A stretch of 38,780 bases of DNA, taken from the IMG/VR virus record IMGVR_UViG_3300020421_000063, positions 1 to 38,780 of that record; one strand, 5' to 3'. Numbering within the stretch: position 1 is the first letter of the stretch; the number at the start of each line of letters is the position of its first letter. Source of the stretch: a virus. A model generated the notes under the pieces. The model saw only the letters and a list, made by a program, of their open reading frames with translations. It made no database searches and was not told the origin of the DNA. A program made the translations under genes and the position numbers. Below are positions 1 through 10,124 of this stretch, one piece after another.

Positions 1-3000
1 TTAACATATTTTTTTATTCTATTTCTATAAAAAGTAGCACCACCTGATGCAATAGCGAAACTATCAGCAAACTGTGTAGGTAAAAAACCTTTTCTAAGTA
101 TATAATTTAAAGCAGCTTTAGGTTTATTTGTTTGATCATGTACAGCATCTGCTATTTCAGCTTCAGCAACATTAAGTTTTATACCTTGACGCCTATCAAC
201 TAAATAATCTGAATTCATCAATTTACTAAAATCTTTCCAATACTGAGGTTGATTAGCAAAAGCTCTACCAGCAGCTAATGGATTATTTTCTTTAAAATTT
301 AAAAAGTTAGCAGCTGATATTGTTTGAAGAACAGCCGATCTAGTATTAAAGAACATGATAGCACCAGTAGAATTATTTATATAATCTAAAACTCTATTTT
401 CTAATGCACTACCTGAATCACTATTAAAAAATAATCTATTCTTACCTGCTTTTATTCTAGCTAATGAATTTTCTAAAGCTTCTCTATATTTAATACCAAA
501 TGCAGCTTCTAGTTTATTTAAATTTTTCTCGCTAAACATTATGTCTGCATTACTTATAAAAGGAGCTAAATATTGAGATCTTTTAGTGGTTTGTATGCTT
601 TTTATTAAATCACTAGTAATAGTACCAACTTCCCAGTTTCTACCAGGCTCAGCATAAGGAGTTCCTTTTCCTAATAAAATTAATTCTTCAGCATATGCCT
701 CTAACTTAGGATCGTTCTTAATAAAATTATCTAGTAATTTTAAATCAGATTTAGAAATATCAGGTATTGTCATTCCTTGTTTATTCCATATATAAACTCT
801 TATAGCTTGTTCTTTACTCCAAGGTTCGCCTTTTTCTATATTTTTTCTTAAATCTTTAGGTGATACTTTAAGTTGTTTCTTTAATGCTTTAAAGTTATTA
901 GCCATTGTAACTCTATCAGTAGCGAGATTTGCTTCAGCTTGAGCTAATGGTCTATAAAGATATTCATCATAAAACTTTTTTTGAGTTTCTCCAACTTTTC
1001 CTTTAGCAAGTGTTCTATACATTAAACCTTCAAAGTCTTGAGCTGATGATGCTAGTAATCTAATTTTACCGGACTTAGCCCCAACAACAGCAGCCTTAGC
1101 TTTACTGTATGTTTTTTCTTTACCAATACCTGTTTTTGCTTCTATTATTTCATTAAAAGCTAAATCTAAATCTCTTGAAGCATAACGTTCAATTAATTCT
1201 TCTTGGTTAGTTTTATCTTTTTCTTTTAGTTTTTCAAGTATCTCAGTGTTATTTAAATTTTTAACATCTATTCCTGCTTTATCAGCTATTCTTTTGTTTT
1301 CAACTTCAACTTTTTTAAATTCTTTAGAATTTTCAACAATTTGCTTAACTATAACACCTGTTGTACTTAGTTCATTTTCACTTAATCTTAATATTTCTTT
1401 AGCATTTACCTCTTTAGATATTTGTTCAGCAATACTAAAAGAACCTGTATCTCCAATAACAATTTGGTCTTTTGTTTTGTCACCTAAAAAAACTCTACCA
1501 TCTATAAAATCTCTTTTAGCAGATCCAGTTTTATCTTTTATACTCCTATCTTTTTCAGAAATAATAGCTTGTTCAGCGCTTGATACTATATTATTTACTC
1601 GTTTTTTAAGTGTTTCAGCATTAATCTTACCATCTACAAAAGCACGCATGTCCTTAATAACATTACTGTTTAATTGAAAAAACTCTAGTAAATGTTCATT
1701 ATGAAATCTTTTTGTTTTATTTTTAGTAGGCCCTGTTTCTCCTTTTAAAGCAAAAGAAGTAGTTACTATATTGTTTTTATTTATAGATTGAGCTTGATTA
1801 GTTAGAGGTTGAAGAGTATCAATTAAATTTTCTATTGTTTTTTTACTAGGATTTTTTATTATTTGATCAACATAACTTTGATAAACTCTAGCTAATATTT
1901 CTTTATTAATAGCTTGAGTTGCATTAATGTCTTCATTTTTAGCCATAAATTTTTCAACTAATTTTTTGGCTTCTTCTGGAGATTTTCCCTGGGATTCAAG
2001 TTTTTCAATATAGTTTTTAGTTCCAGAAACCTGAGAATAATACTTAGCTTCATTTAAGTTATTTTCATACTCTTTTCCTTGACCTTTTATACTACCAAAA
2101 ACCACTTCAATTAAATCACCTTTATCAACATTAGCGTTTTTATTTGGCGGAGCAATAATTTCTTTAATATTTAGCTTGGATTTTAATTCTTTTTCCCAAG
2201 CTTTATATGTCAAAGGCCTAGGTTTACCTTTACCATTGTCTATTAAAAACCTAGTATTACCACCTTCAACAGTGCTATAAATCATGCTTTGAACATCTGA
2301 TGGAAGATCTTTAAAAGTTAAACCTTTAGGTATAAGTGATTTTAATGTTAGTTTTTGAGTTTTTATCCAATCTGAACCACCAACAGTTTTTCCTTTTAAT
2401 TTTTTTAATCTAGTATCATAACCACCAACAGCTCTAACTTGAGCCCAACTAGTTTCGCCTTCTAAAAACTTTTCTTTAGCTTCACTAGTAGTTATATCAT
2501 ATTCTTTAGCAATGTCTTCAATTTTATATTTTTCAACTAACTTCGCTTCTTTTATAATGTTTGAATCTTTTCTAATTTTTTCTATAATCTCAAACTCTTC
2601 TAAATATTTTTCTTTTGCCTCATTATCTTTACGTAAAGCCATTAAACCAGCGGCAAGTCTTATTCTTTCTTTATTATAACCTTTAGGTAAAATTATATCT
2701 AATGAAGCTAAAAAATCTGATTTACCATCTGCTAATTGTTGATATAAAGCTATATCTTCTTCAGTTATACTTTTTCTTCTTGCAACACTATTTAAAGTAG
2801 ATTTAGCAGTTTCTCTTATTAAAGCATTAATTGCTGTAATTTGATTTCTTTTTGCTTTTGCTCCTTTGTTTGCACCAAATAATTCTAAAAATTTTTTCTC
2901 AACTTTAGGACTCCAAGGCGGTTTTATCTGTTCAGCTAAACCAGCTGTAGTACCTGTTTTAGCGTCAGCTCTTTTCCCTTTTTCATACAAATTTCTTATA

Positions 3001-6000
3001 ATAACAGGGGCTATTTTAGTAGAGGTTTTTAATCCTTGTGTTCTTTTTTTAACAGCATAAGGAAGCATGTCATATAGTTCCTTAGCATTTTCTCTTATAA
3101 ATTCTTTTTGAGAATCTATAACCTCTGTACTAGCTTTAAACGTTTTAGGTTTACCCTCAGGTGTTAATTGAGCTCCTCCGCCTTCTTTAAATCTAATCTT
3201 ACTACCGCCAGCAAATATTTTACTAACAGCATCTATTACTTCACTAGAAGGTACTAAATCAGAATAAGTTTTTTTAGATAAATCAATAGTTTCTATTTGT
3301 TTTTCTATAATATTCTCTAATATCTTTCCTTCTTTTTGATTTTCTTTAGTTAAAAAAGATATAGGCTCAATTACTTTTTCTTGTGTACTAAGTTTTTTCC
3401 TATTACCAATGCTAAGATCTAGATTTTCAAACTCACTTCCTTCTTCGCTTATTATATCTTTAACTTGTTTATCTTCAATAGTCTGAGTTTGTAATTTAGG
3501 GGCATATGTTTCTAATATATTCTTATATTCTAAAGGCAATATTTTATTCATATAAGCCCCAAATGGATATTGTACTTCTTTTTTAAGTTCCTTGTCATAA
3601 TATTTTTTAGAAGGATCATAAGTATTTGTTAATTTTACAAGTCTTTCAGCATAACCAGCAAGCCAGTCTTTAGGTTTAACTTGTTTTTCTATCTCTAATC
3701 CAATGTTTTGACCAGTTCTTACAGCTTGATTAGCCAACTTACGAGCTTTAAGTAGGTTTATTTCAACCAAGGCATCTTTATCAGCTTGACTTAAAACTTC
3801 TTTACCTTCAGTTATTTTACGATTTTTTTCTGCTAGTTCTTTATTTTGTTTAGAAATATTTTTTAACTCATCACCTAGTAATCTATCTTTAAAAATATCT
3901 AATGAACTCATGTTATCAGTATATTTTTCTGTAGTTTTATCAAATACTCTTTTACCATCATATACTAGGTTCTCTAGCATGCGTATCTGCTTACCAGAAC
4001 CAGCTTTACCTACATCACTACCTAACCTATCTAAAAATTGTAATAACTCAGTAGGTGTTTTAAATTCAATTTTCTGTCCTTCTAATGGTGTTCCTTTAAA
4101 TCTTCTTTCTATTATACTAGTTACTTTTTGTTTTAACTCTCCTAATATTGTACCTCTAGTTAAAGCTTGTCTAAACCTTGGTTCTTTTTGAAGCAACTCT
4201 ATTACATTACTTATGTATTCCTCAGGTCTTGTCTCTTTCTTCTGATCTCCGTATGTATCTTTAATAGCTTTTTTTAGATCAAAATTTTCTAATCCTTCTA
4301 GTTCTCTTACAGTTTTATTTATAGCCGGCTCTATAATGTTTCTTAAATTACCCATTGCTTCAGGTGAATTTAAACCTAAGTCTTTAGAAACAAAATGAAA
4401 CACCTCATGAGGTATCATTCCTTTTTTATACTTACTAGCGTCTATTATTATAAAAGGCTTACCATTAGGACCACTAGGCCTAAACTCAGCAGGTTTACCA
4501 CCCATATTCTCTCCATTTTCTCTTACTTCAAAATCAAATTCTTGCTTAGTTTCTTTTTTTAATCTGCTTTGTACACGTTGAAGTTCATTAGTTAATCTTA
4601 CGGCATTTAATTTAGGGTCCATGTTGGCTTGATCAGCTTGAATTTCCATTAATCCACTTTTAACATAACCAATAGCTTCCTCTAATTTTTTAATTTTTTC
4701 TTTATTTGTAGATATGCTTTTTTTACCATCAGGAGATACTTTTGTAGTGTAAGTTTCTTTTGCTAACTTTAACTCTTTTAATAATCCATTAACAACCTGT
4801 TCTCCTTTTCCTTGCAAAAGATTTATATCATATTTTTTTATTTTTGAAGCTCCAAAAGTAAAACCTGTTAAAAATTCTCCAAATAATTCTCTTCCTTTAC
4901 CTCCTTCATCCATAAATGGTACGTCAGAAAATTTTTCATCCATAAAAGTTTTAAAATCTTCTCCACCTATTAAATCATCAGCAGCTGCTTTTAAAAAAGA
5001 GCTGGCTTGAGACGCTGATGTAAATGAAATACCTGCTTGACCAGGTTTTAATACCACATTATTTAAAGGAGCATAAATACCTTTAAATTTACCACCTAAG
5101 ATTTTAGATAATTTTCCAAATTGATTACCCGCTATAGCAAAACCTGCACCAGTAACAGGATCATCAGTTACTACTCCCATAGTAAATGCTTCTTTAGCGG
5201 CGCCAATAGTTAATGCTTTAGTTCTACTAAGAAAAGTATTTGCTTTTGTATATGTTTTTTGTAACTTATTTAGTCCAGATAATGTGGCAAGTCCACCTGT
5301 TAATTGATTGGCTAAATAAAATTCTACACCAATTTTTGGAAGACTAAATAGTATCTCACCCGTCTCTTCGGCTAATGTTTTTTGAAAATTCTTAGCTTGT
5401 TGTTTTGTAGGTTTAATATTAGCATCCGACATTATATCCCTTATAACATCTAATCCTTCTGATTCTGTTGTTCCTATGTCAAATATATTAGCGTCAAAAC
5501 CTGCTATAAATCCACTAGTTCTTTCTATTGAAGCTGGATCTATATTTAAAAGATAGACATCTTCGTACGCTAATTTTTTAGCTTGATTTGATTCAGCTTG
5601 AGCAGCTAGAATATTAACATATTCACTCATAGACCCTTGAGAAATAATATCTTTATCTTTTTCAGATTCAGATACAGGGTTAATTTTATCAAAGTTACCA
5701 AATGTATCACTTTGAGAGTTAGCCAATGCAACCATATCTCTTAATAACACATCCTTATATACACCTTTTTCTTCTTTATACCCTCTTCTGCTTAATGCTA
5801 AAGACAATGGTTGATATACACCTTGTGGACCTTTAACATCAACATTATATTTCTCTGTATTAAGTTTGTTTTCAAAATTATATTTATCTACTTGAAATAT
5901 ATCAAAACTTTCTTGTAATGATGAAAAATCATTTGATTTTAAATCTGCTAATTGAGATTTTGTTAGTTTTACGTTTTCAGTTATATCAATGCTTTTTTCA

Positions 6001-7238
6001 GGTGCTTTATTACCTGATCTTGATACCGCAACCCCATCAACATATTCAAACCAAAACTTTGTGTTTTTACCTTTATATGATCTTGTTAATTCTTCTGCTT
6101 TTTTCTTAGCTTCTTCAACTTCATTTGCTATTTTAACAGCGTCAGCAGAATTTAATGTAGATGTTCCATCTTGTTGTTGTTGTTGTAATTGATAAAGAGA
6201 TGCCCAAGACCTTGCGACATCTTGTTTTTCATTATCAACTATAGACTTTATAGCCTCTCCTTTTAATAGCTCAGTTCTTTGTGAAGCATTAATATTATTA
6301 GATTCATCAAAACGTTGTATTGTTTTTCTTCCTTCTTCTAGCTCAAAAGCTTTTTCAATGTTTATAGTATTATTAACAACATTGTTAACAATTTTATCAA
6401 ATTGATAATCACTAACTCCATCTTGTTCTAAACTACTTTCAAAACTAAAACCTATACCTCCTTCATTTTTTCTAGTATTTGAATATCTATTTTTAATCTC
6501 ATCTCTTAAACCGTCTTTAAAGTCTTGAAATTTTTCCGGATCTTTTTGTAATAAGGTTATATTTTCTATAGAAGTATCTTGTAAATTATCAAAATCTCTC
6601 CAATCTTCTCTTTTCATTATATCCTCACCTATGCTTTCTACCATAGACCTAGAATCCTGTGAATTATTCCAAGTTTCATCATCTTTATTTTCACTTATAA
6701 AACTTTCTATTGCAAATACTCTATCTGAATTAAATTGTTTTTTTAACTCTTCTGATTCTTCCTTACTATTAGCTTGCCTTGTGTCTCTCCAAGTTGGACT
6801 ATCAAAACTTTCTGTTTCTCCATTAGGAGCTGTTATTTTAATTCTATTAGCTGAATAACCAAAACCAGCAGGGGCATAGGTTATTTCAAACCCATTATCT
6901 TCGTATGCGTTTTTAAATTCATCAACTATTTCTATATCTTTAAATCCAGATATGTCTTTGTTTATTTCAAACGGTGGTGATTCCAATAAAGTATCTACCG
7001 ATGCAGAATCCGTATCGGGTGTAATTTCCTCTACCACAGTCACACCCGGCCCTGTGGTTGTTATCTTTACTGGCTCATAATCGTTTTTAAAATCATCAAA
7101 TGAACCAACATAATCTTCGTTATCAGCTAGCTGAGTATATAAATTTTCATATTTATCTCCTCCATATTCTTTTTTAAATTGATTAAAATCACCTACGTAA
7201 TCACCAGCAGCAACTAATTTATCATATAGTTCTTTCAT
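1..7238 (-). CDS. Giant polyvalent-type internal virion protein with HExxH peptidase motif (partial, C-terminus beyond window)
   Basis: Reading from an ATG at 7238, the frame stays open to the left edge (at least 2412 residues, no stop), so the C-terminus is missing. Residues 3-54 hold two copies of a 29-residue repeat (LY...L....DYVG.F..F...Y). A Gln run lies near 6175-6190. A hydrophobic Gly-rich stretch falls at about residues 623-660. HEVFH at residues 944-948 is an HExxH zinc-peptidase motif, and PEEYISN with Glu1006/Glu1007 about 60 residues later could supply the third ligand of a gluzincin. Much of the rest is Lys/Glu-rich helical sequence. The region encoded at about 1-700 (with FFNTRSAVLQTIS and GGATFYRNRI) resembles the polyvalent-protein-associated domains of other phages, from memory. 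The start overlaps the upstream stop as ATGA, implying coupled translation. As the third gene after a 241-aa and a 555-aa protein it sits where T7 gp16 sits, so I infer an ejected internal virion protein. The open frame is certain; the function is not. Confidence 0.85.
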   Translation of the reverse strand, partial: MKELYDKLVAAGDYVGDFNQFKKEYGGDKYENLYTQLADNEDYVGSFDDFKNDYEPVKITTTGPGVTVVEEITPDTDSASVDTLLESPPFEINKDISGFKDIEIVDEFKNAYEDNGFEITYAPAGFGYSANRIKITAPNGETESFDSPTWRDTRQANSKEESEELKKQFNSDRVFAIESFISENKDDETWNNSQDSRSMVESIGEDIMKREDWRDFDNLQDTSIENITLLQKDPEKFQDFKDGLRDEIKNRYSNTRKNEGGIGFSFESSLEQDGVSDYQFDKIVNNVVNNTINIEKAFELEEGRKTIQRFDESNNINASQRTELLKGEAIKSIVDNEKQDVARSWASLYQLQQQQQDGTSTLNSADAVKIANEVEEAKKKAEELTRSYKGKNTKFWFEYVDGVAVSRSGNKAPEKSIDITENVKLTKSQLADLKSNDFSSLQESFDIFQVDKYNFENKLNTEKYNVDVKGPQGVYQPLSLALSRRGYKEEKGVYKDVLLRDMVALANSQSDTFGNFDKINPVSESEKDKDIISQGSMSEYVNILAAQAESNQAKKLAYEDVYLLNIDPASIERTSGFIAGFDANIFDIGTTESEGLDVIRDIMSDANIKPTKQQAKNFQKTLAEETGEILFSLPKIGVEFYLANQLTGGLATLSGLNKLQKTYTKANTFLSRTKALTIGAAKEAFTMGVVTDDPVTGAGFAIAGNQFGKLSKILGGKFKGIYAPLNNVVLKPGQAGISFTSASQASSFLKAAADDLIGGEDFKTFMDEKFSDVPFMDEGGKGRELFGEFLTGFTFGASKIKKYDINLLQGKGEQVVNGLLKELKLAKETYTTKVSPDGKKSISTNKEKIKKLEEAIGYVKSGLMEIQADQANMDPKLNAVRLTNELQRVQSRLKKETKQEFDFEVRENGENMGGKPAEFRPSGPNGKPFIIIDASKYKKGMIPHEVFHFVSKDLGLNSPEAMGNLRNIIEPAINKTVRELEGLENFDLKKAIKDTYGDQKKETRPEEYISNVIELLQKEPRFRQALTRGTILGELKQKVTSIIERRFKGTPLEGQKIEFKTPTELLQFLDRLGSDVGKAGSGKQIRMLENLVYDGKRVFDKTTEKYTDNMSSLDIFKDRLLGDELKNISKQNKELAEKNRKITEGKEVLSQADKDALVEINLLKARKLANQAVRTGQNIGLEIEKQVKPKDWLAGYAERLVKLTNTYDPSKKYYDKELKKEVQYPFGAYMNKILPLEYKNILETYAPKLQTQTIEDKQVKDIISEEGSEFENLDLSIGNRKKLSTQEKVIEPISFLTKENQKEGKILENIIEKQIETIDLSKKTYSDLVPSSEVIDAVSKIFAGGSKIRFKEGGGAQLTPEGKPKTFKASTEVIDSQKEFIRENAKELYDMLPYAVKKRTQGLKTSTKIAPVIIRNLYEKGKRADAKTGTTAGLAEQIKPPWSPKVEKKFLELFGANKGAKAKRNQITAINALIRETAKSTLNSVARRKSITEEDIALYQQLADGKSDFLASLDIILPKGYNKERIRLAAGLMALRKDNEAKEKYLEEFEIIEKIRKDSNIIKEAKLVEKYKIEDIAKEYDITTSEAKEKFLEGETSWAQVRAVGGYDTRLKKLKGKTVGGSDWIKTQKLTLKSLIPKGLTFKDLPSDVQSMIYSTVEGGNTRFLIDNGKGKPRPLTYKAWEKELKSKLNIKEIIAPPNKNANVDKGDLIEVVFGSIKGQGKEYENNLNEAKYYSQVSGTKNYIEKLESQGKSPEEAKKLVEKFMAKNEDINATQAINKEILARVYQSYVDQIIKNPSKKTIENLIDTLQPLTNQAQSINKNNIVTTSFALKGETGPTKNKTKRFHNEHLLEFFQLNSNVIKDMRAFVDGKINAETLKKRVNNIVSSAEQAIISEKDRSIKDKTGSAKRDFIDGRVFLGDKTKDQIVIGDTGSFSIAEQISKEVNAKEILRLSENELSTTGVIVKQIVENSKEFKKVEVENKRIADKAGIDVKNLNNTEILEKLKEKDKTNQEELIERYASRDLDLAFNEIIEAKTGIGKEKTYSKAKAAVVGAKSGKIRLLASSAQDFEGLMYRTLAKGKVGETQKKFYDEYLYRPLAQAEANLATDRVTMANNFKALKKQLKVSPKDLRKNIEKGEPWSKEQAIRVYIWNKQGMTIPDISKSDLKLLDNFIKNDPKLEAYAEELILLGKGTPYAEPGRNWEVGTITSDLIKSIQTTKRSQYLAPFISNADIMFSEKNLNKLEAAFGIKYREALENSLARIKAGKNRLFFNSDSGSALENRVLDYINNSTGAIMFFNTRSAVLQTISAANFLNFKENNPLAAGRAFANQPQYWKDFSKLMNSDYLVDRRQGIKLNVAEAEIADAVHDQTNKPKAALNYILRKGFLPTQFADSFAIASGGATFYRNRIKKYV

Positions 7239-8902
7239 GTATTGTTTTTTAGTTTTGGATCAAAGATTGGGTTGAGTATGTTGTATTTACCGGGTTCTTT
7301 TTCAGCACTAGTGTTTTTATTATTTTTAGCCATTTCTTTAAAAAAGTCAGTCATAGATCTTACTATTTTTGATTTATTATTTTTAGTAAGCCCGGAATAC
7401 TGTTTATTTACATAAGCCCGTGCAATTTGTTTCATTTGCTCAGGGTTATTTATGTTATATAAAGGCAGTTCTTTAGTATTTTGAATCATGGTTCCGTCGA
7501 CCATTTTAGGTACTCCAACATCATAAATCATCTTTATTTTATTACCATCTAGTGAGATCTCAGTAATTTTTTGATCTTGAATCTTTAATCCTAGGTCTGT
7601 GATAAAATTAAAGTCTTTTTTATCGTATGCATTAGTAAATATATTTTGAGTTGTTTCAGCTGCTTTTATTGGAGATTGATCTGCTGGAGGTGTTGGTTTT
7701 TTAGGTTTTTCATATCTTAACCCGTATTTTTTAGCCCTTGGATCTGTTATTTCACCAATTTCAGTATTTTGTATACCATCTTGACCAACATTAACAACTT
7801 TTTCTTTTATTTCATAGTTTCTAATTTTACTTTTGTAAAATTCAACCATTTTTTTTGTAAATTTTTCATGATCACTTTCAGCTATTGATCTACCTTCCAT
7901 TATTAAAGCTTCTTCATTACCAAAAACTTCTTGCCAAACCATTTGAGCTGCTTTAGGATCTTTTAAATACATATTTGCTTTTGCTGTAGCCCTACTCATA
8001 ACAGCATTAATTACTTTTTCAGTATCAACAGGGTATATATCAAAAATTTTTCTAGTCCCGTCTTTTTGAAGCTCATCAATTTGGTCTGATTCTTGTTTTA
8101 AATACTCAGGATTTATACTACCATCTTTAGCATATATACCCAAACCAGCCATACCAGAAGAACTAGTCTCATCCACGGGAGTATTTAAGTCATCAGTGAT
8201 GTCTTTTGTAACATTTGGTATAATACCAGGATCTTGATTAAAAGCAACTATAGCATCTACTGTATAACCGCCGGGAGTACCTGTAAATCCTCCACCAGTA
8301 TAATTCATCATCCATCTATTTGTTTCGGTGTTGAAAAATAGCTCTTGTTTACCAGGTTCTTCACCATCAACACTAGGTAAACCAGCAGTAATAGCCATAA
8401 AGTTATTGTAATTTTTATCTAATAAAGATTGCCCACCCTCGTCACCAGGATTAGCAGTATTTTTACCACTTAAACCAATATCCTTCATGTATGTTTCCTT
8501 AGCAGATTTAGTAAGCCCTATTATGTTACGTAAATCACCCATAGCACTTTGTAAAACAGCAAGCTTATTTAAAGCGTCTTGTTGTTCTTGTTTACCCCTT
8601 GCTTGTTTAACTTCTAATTGAACATTAGCCAGGTCGTTAATAAGTTTCGTTCCAGCTTCAAAATATGAGGGGTCATCCACGCCAGACTTACTAACAGCCA
8701 TAGCCCATTCACCATTGTGTTTTGTAATATAATTTAACTTATTGTCAATAAGTTTTCGTTCTCGTGCTACTTTTAAGTTTTTCTTTTCTGCACTTTTTTC
8801 TAAACCATACGTTATAGTTTTACCTAAGCCACTAATTGCATTAGCCCAAGCTTGACCAGAAGTTTTATCTATGTATGTTATTGGATTTTCGTATGCCCCC
8901 AT
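7235..8902 (-). CDS. Putative internal virion (ejection) protein, 555 aa
   Basis: The protein is 555 residues, hydrophilic and mostly helical in character, with no signal peptide, membrane segment or enzyme motif that I recognise. Its N-terminus (MGAYENPITYIDKTSGQAW) leads into a Lys-rich helical region with KSAEKKNLKVARERK near residue 40. A Pro-rich linker (KPKKPTPPADQSP) near residue 400 separates two parts. The stop overlaps the start of the giant downstream gene by four bases (ATGA), and the 241-aa gene ends 15 bases upstream. Position and size resemble T7 gp15, the middle member of the three ejected core proteins, but this is inferred from synteny and not from sequence similarity. It could instead be another tail-core component. 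Confidence 0.8.
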   Translation of the reverse strand: MGAYENPITYIDKTSGQAWANAISGLGKTITYGLEKSAEKKNLKVARERKLIDNKLNYITKHNGEWAMAVSKSGVDDPSYFEAGTKLINDLANVQLEVKQARGKQEQQDALNKLAVLQSAMGDLRNIIGLTKSAKETYMKDIGLSGKNTANPGDEGGQSLLDKNYNNFMAITAGLPSVDGEEPGKQELFFNTETNRWMMNYTGGGFTGTPGGYTVDAIVAFNQDPGIIPNVTKDITDDLNTPVDETSSSGMAGLGIYAKDGSINPEYLKQESDQIDELQKDGTRKIFDIYPVDTEKVINAVMSRATAKANMYLKDPKAAQMVWQEVFGNEEALIMEGRSIAESDHEKFTKKMVEFYKSKIRNYEIKEKVVNVGQDGIQNTEIGEITDPRAKKYGLRYEKPKKPTPPADQSPIKAAETTQNIFTNAYDKKDFNFITDLGLKIQDQKITEISLDGNKIKMIYDVGVPKMVDGTMIQNTKELPLYNINNPEQMKQIARAYVNKQYSGLTKNNKSKIVRSMTDFFKEMAKNNKNTSAEKEPGKYNILNPIFDPKLKNNT

Positions 8903-8917
8903 TTTTAAATATTTTTA

Positions 8918-9643
8918 TTAACCAGCTTGCCCCAGCGCAGTACCAGCTATACTTCCAACAGCTCCAATACCAGAGCTTAAAATATTAGCTTTATCTGCTC
9001 TTGCTTGAGCAGCTTGTGCTTCAGCGCCTGAAACCATAGCTTGTTTTCTGTTTAGTTGTTGCATTTCTCTTTGCTCTCTTGTTTCAAATTCATAAGTTCT
9101 ACCCGACACATTAGCTTGTTGTAATCTACCTTGTTCACTCATTAAAGCACTTTGAACTCTTTGAGCTTCACTCATTTTTATTTGTTGTAAGTTTTGTTCT
9201 CCTTGTGCCCTTAATTTTTCATTTTGAGCTTCTTGTTGTTCTATACTAGCAGATACACCTTTTTTACTTTGCAATGCAGCTTGAGCTAAAGCAGTAGCAC
9301 CACCAGCTGATGCTCCTGTAGCTCTTAACGTGTCTAATGTATTAGCTAAAGCAATATCAGCTTCTTCAATAGCAATTTCAGCAGCACCAGTAGCAACACC
9401 TAGCGAAGCAAAGGGGTTACTAGCCATGCCGCTTAAATCTTTTATCATACCTGACAAGTCTTCTACTTGATCATACGGATTTATAACGTCTTGTCTGTTT
9501 TTTTCTAATTCTTCAAGTTCTCCCTGAAGTCGATCTGCTTTTGATTGAGCACGTCTTCCTTGTTTATCAGCTTGGTCCATACCATAAGCTGTTCCACCAA
9601 TTAAAGCTGCGCCTCCTATTGCTGCTACTACTCCAAATGCCAT
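8918..9643 (-). CDS. Putative small internal virion protein (gp14-like), 241 aa
   Basis: The N-terminus is a Gly/Ala-rich hydrophobic segment (residues 1-22, MAFGVVAAIGGAALIGGTAY). A long Gln/Glu/Arg/Ala-rich region of coiled-coil character follows (about residues 25-210). A second Gly/Ala hydrophobic segment closes the protein (about 220-241, ending GSIAGTALGQAG). Two amphipathic Gly-rich ends around a helical middle is the pattern of small ejected proteins such as T7 gp14, which forms the outer-membrane part of the DNA-ejection channel. It is followed directly by the 555-aa and giant genes, giving a gp14-gp15-gp16-like order. The similarity is in architecture only. Confidence 0.8.
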   Translation of the reverse strand: MAFGVVAAIGGAALIGGTAYGMDQADKQGRRAQSKADRLQGELEELEKNRQDVINPYDQVEDLSGMIKDLSGMASNPFASLGVATGAAEIAIEEADIALANTLDTLRATGASAGGATALAQAALQSKKGVSASIEQQEAQNEKLRAQGEQNLQQIKMSEAQRVQSALMSEQGRLQQANVSGRTYEFETREQREMQQLNRKQAMVSGAEAQAAQARADKANILSSGIGAVGSIAGTALGQAG

Positions 9644-9648
9644 ATATA

Positions 9649-10119
9649 TTATTGTTTAAGTTGTTTTTGTTCTATAAACTTATCATAAGATTCATAATCA
9701 TCAGTTACAATATCTAATTCAAGTTCTTTTATATTTTCTTTATTTTCAGGGTTAGGACATACATTAACAAATATAGAATCCTCTAAAGCATAACCTATTT
9801 TTTTCTCTCCAGCTGGTGCATTCATATATATAGGAGCTGTATATGTTTTAACTCCAGTTGATGTAGCTATAGCTAGTTTACCTTTTAATAAAAACCAAGT
9901 ATTTGATTTTTTATGTATTTTACCAATTAAACAAGAACCTTTAGGTAGCTTCATTTCTCTAACATATATACCATCTGAAAAGCTATGTGTTAAAGGTAAA
10001 GCTTCATTTAATTTTTCACCTGTTACTATACAAGGATGTTTAGTATTTAATAAGGTTTTTTCTAAATGATTTATTTCTTTTCTGAAGTCTAATTGTTTCT
10101 TCGTTAATTTGTTTTTCAT
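9649..10119 (-). CDS. Cupin-like (RmlC-fold) small virion-associated protein
   Basis: A Lys-rich helical N-terminus (residues 1-25) precedes a compact beta-rich region (about 48-123). That region has the run of strands and turns of a single cupin barrel: GSCLIGKIHKKSNTWFLLKG at 61-80, then KLAIATSTGVKTYTAP, then APAGEKKIGYALEDSIFVNV. A lone His69 sits where cupins normally carry a metal-binding His pair, so an enzyme is unlikely and a structural or binding role is more plausible. I recall similar cupin-like proteins among tail genes of marine phages. It lies between the neck/tail genes and the ejection genes, with spacing of only 5 bases on both sides. The C-terminus is acidic (DIVTDDYESYDKF). 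Confidence 0.72.
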   Translation of the reverse strand: MKNKLTKKQLDFRKEINHLEKTLLNTKHPCIVTGEKLNEALPLTHSFSDGIYVREMKLPKGSCLIGKIHKKSNTWFLLKGKLAIATSTGVKTYTAPIYMNAPAGEKKIGYALEDSIFVNVCPNPENKENIKELELDIVTDDYESYDKFIEQKQLKQ

Positions 10120-10124
10120 TTAAT

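Noticed and set aside
1246-1677. A 143-codon plus-strand frame with hydrophobic residues, looking like a membrane protein
   Set aside because: It is the antisense of the giant protein: Lys/Glu-rich codons read backwards give Phe/Leu/Ser. The minus-strand frame is unbroken through it.
6170-6190. Run of TTG triplets as a possible functional microsatellite
   Set aside because: It encodes a short Gln run in the giant protein, is only about five units long, and needs no further explanation.
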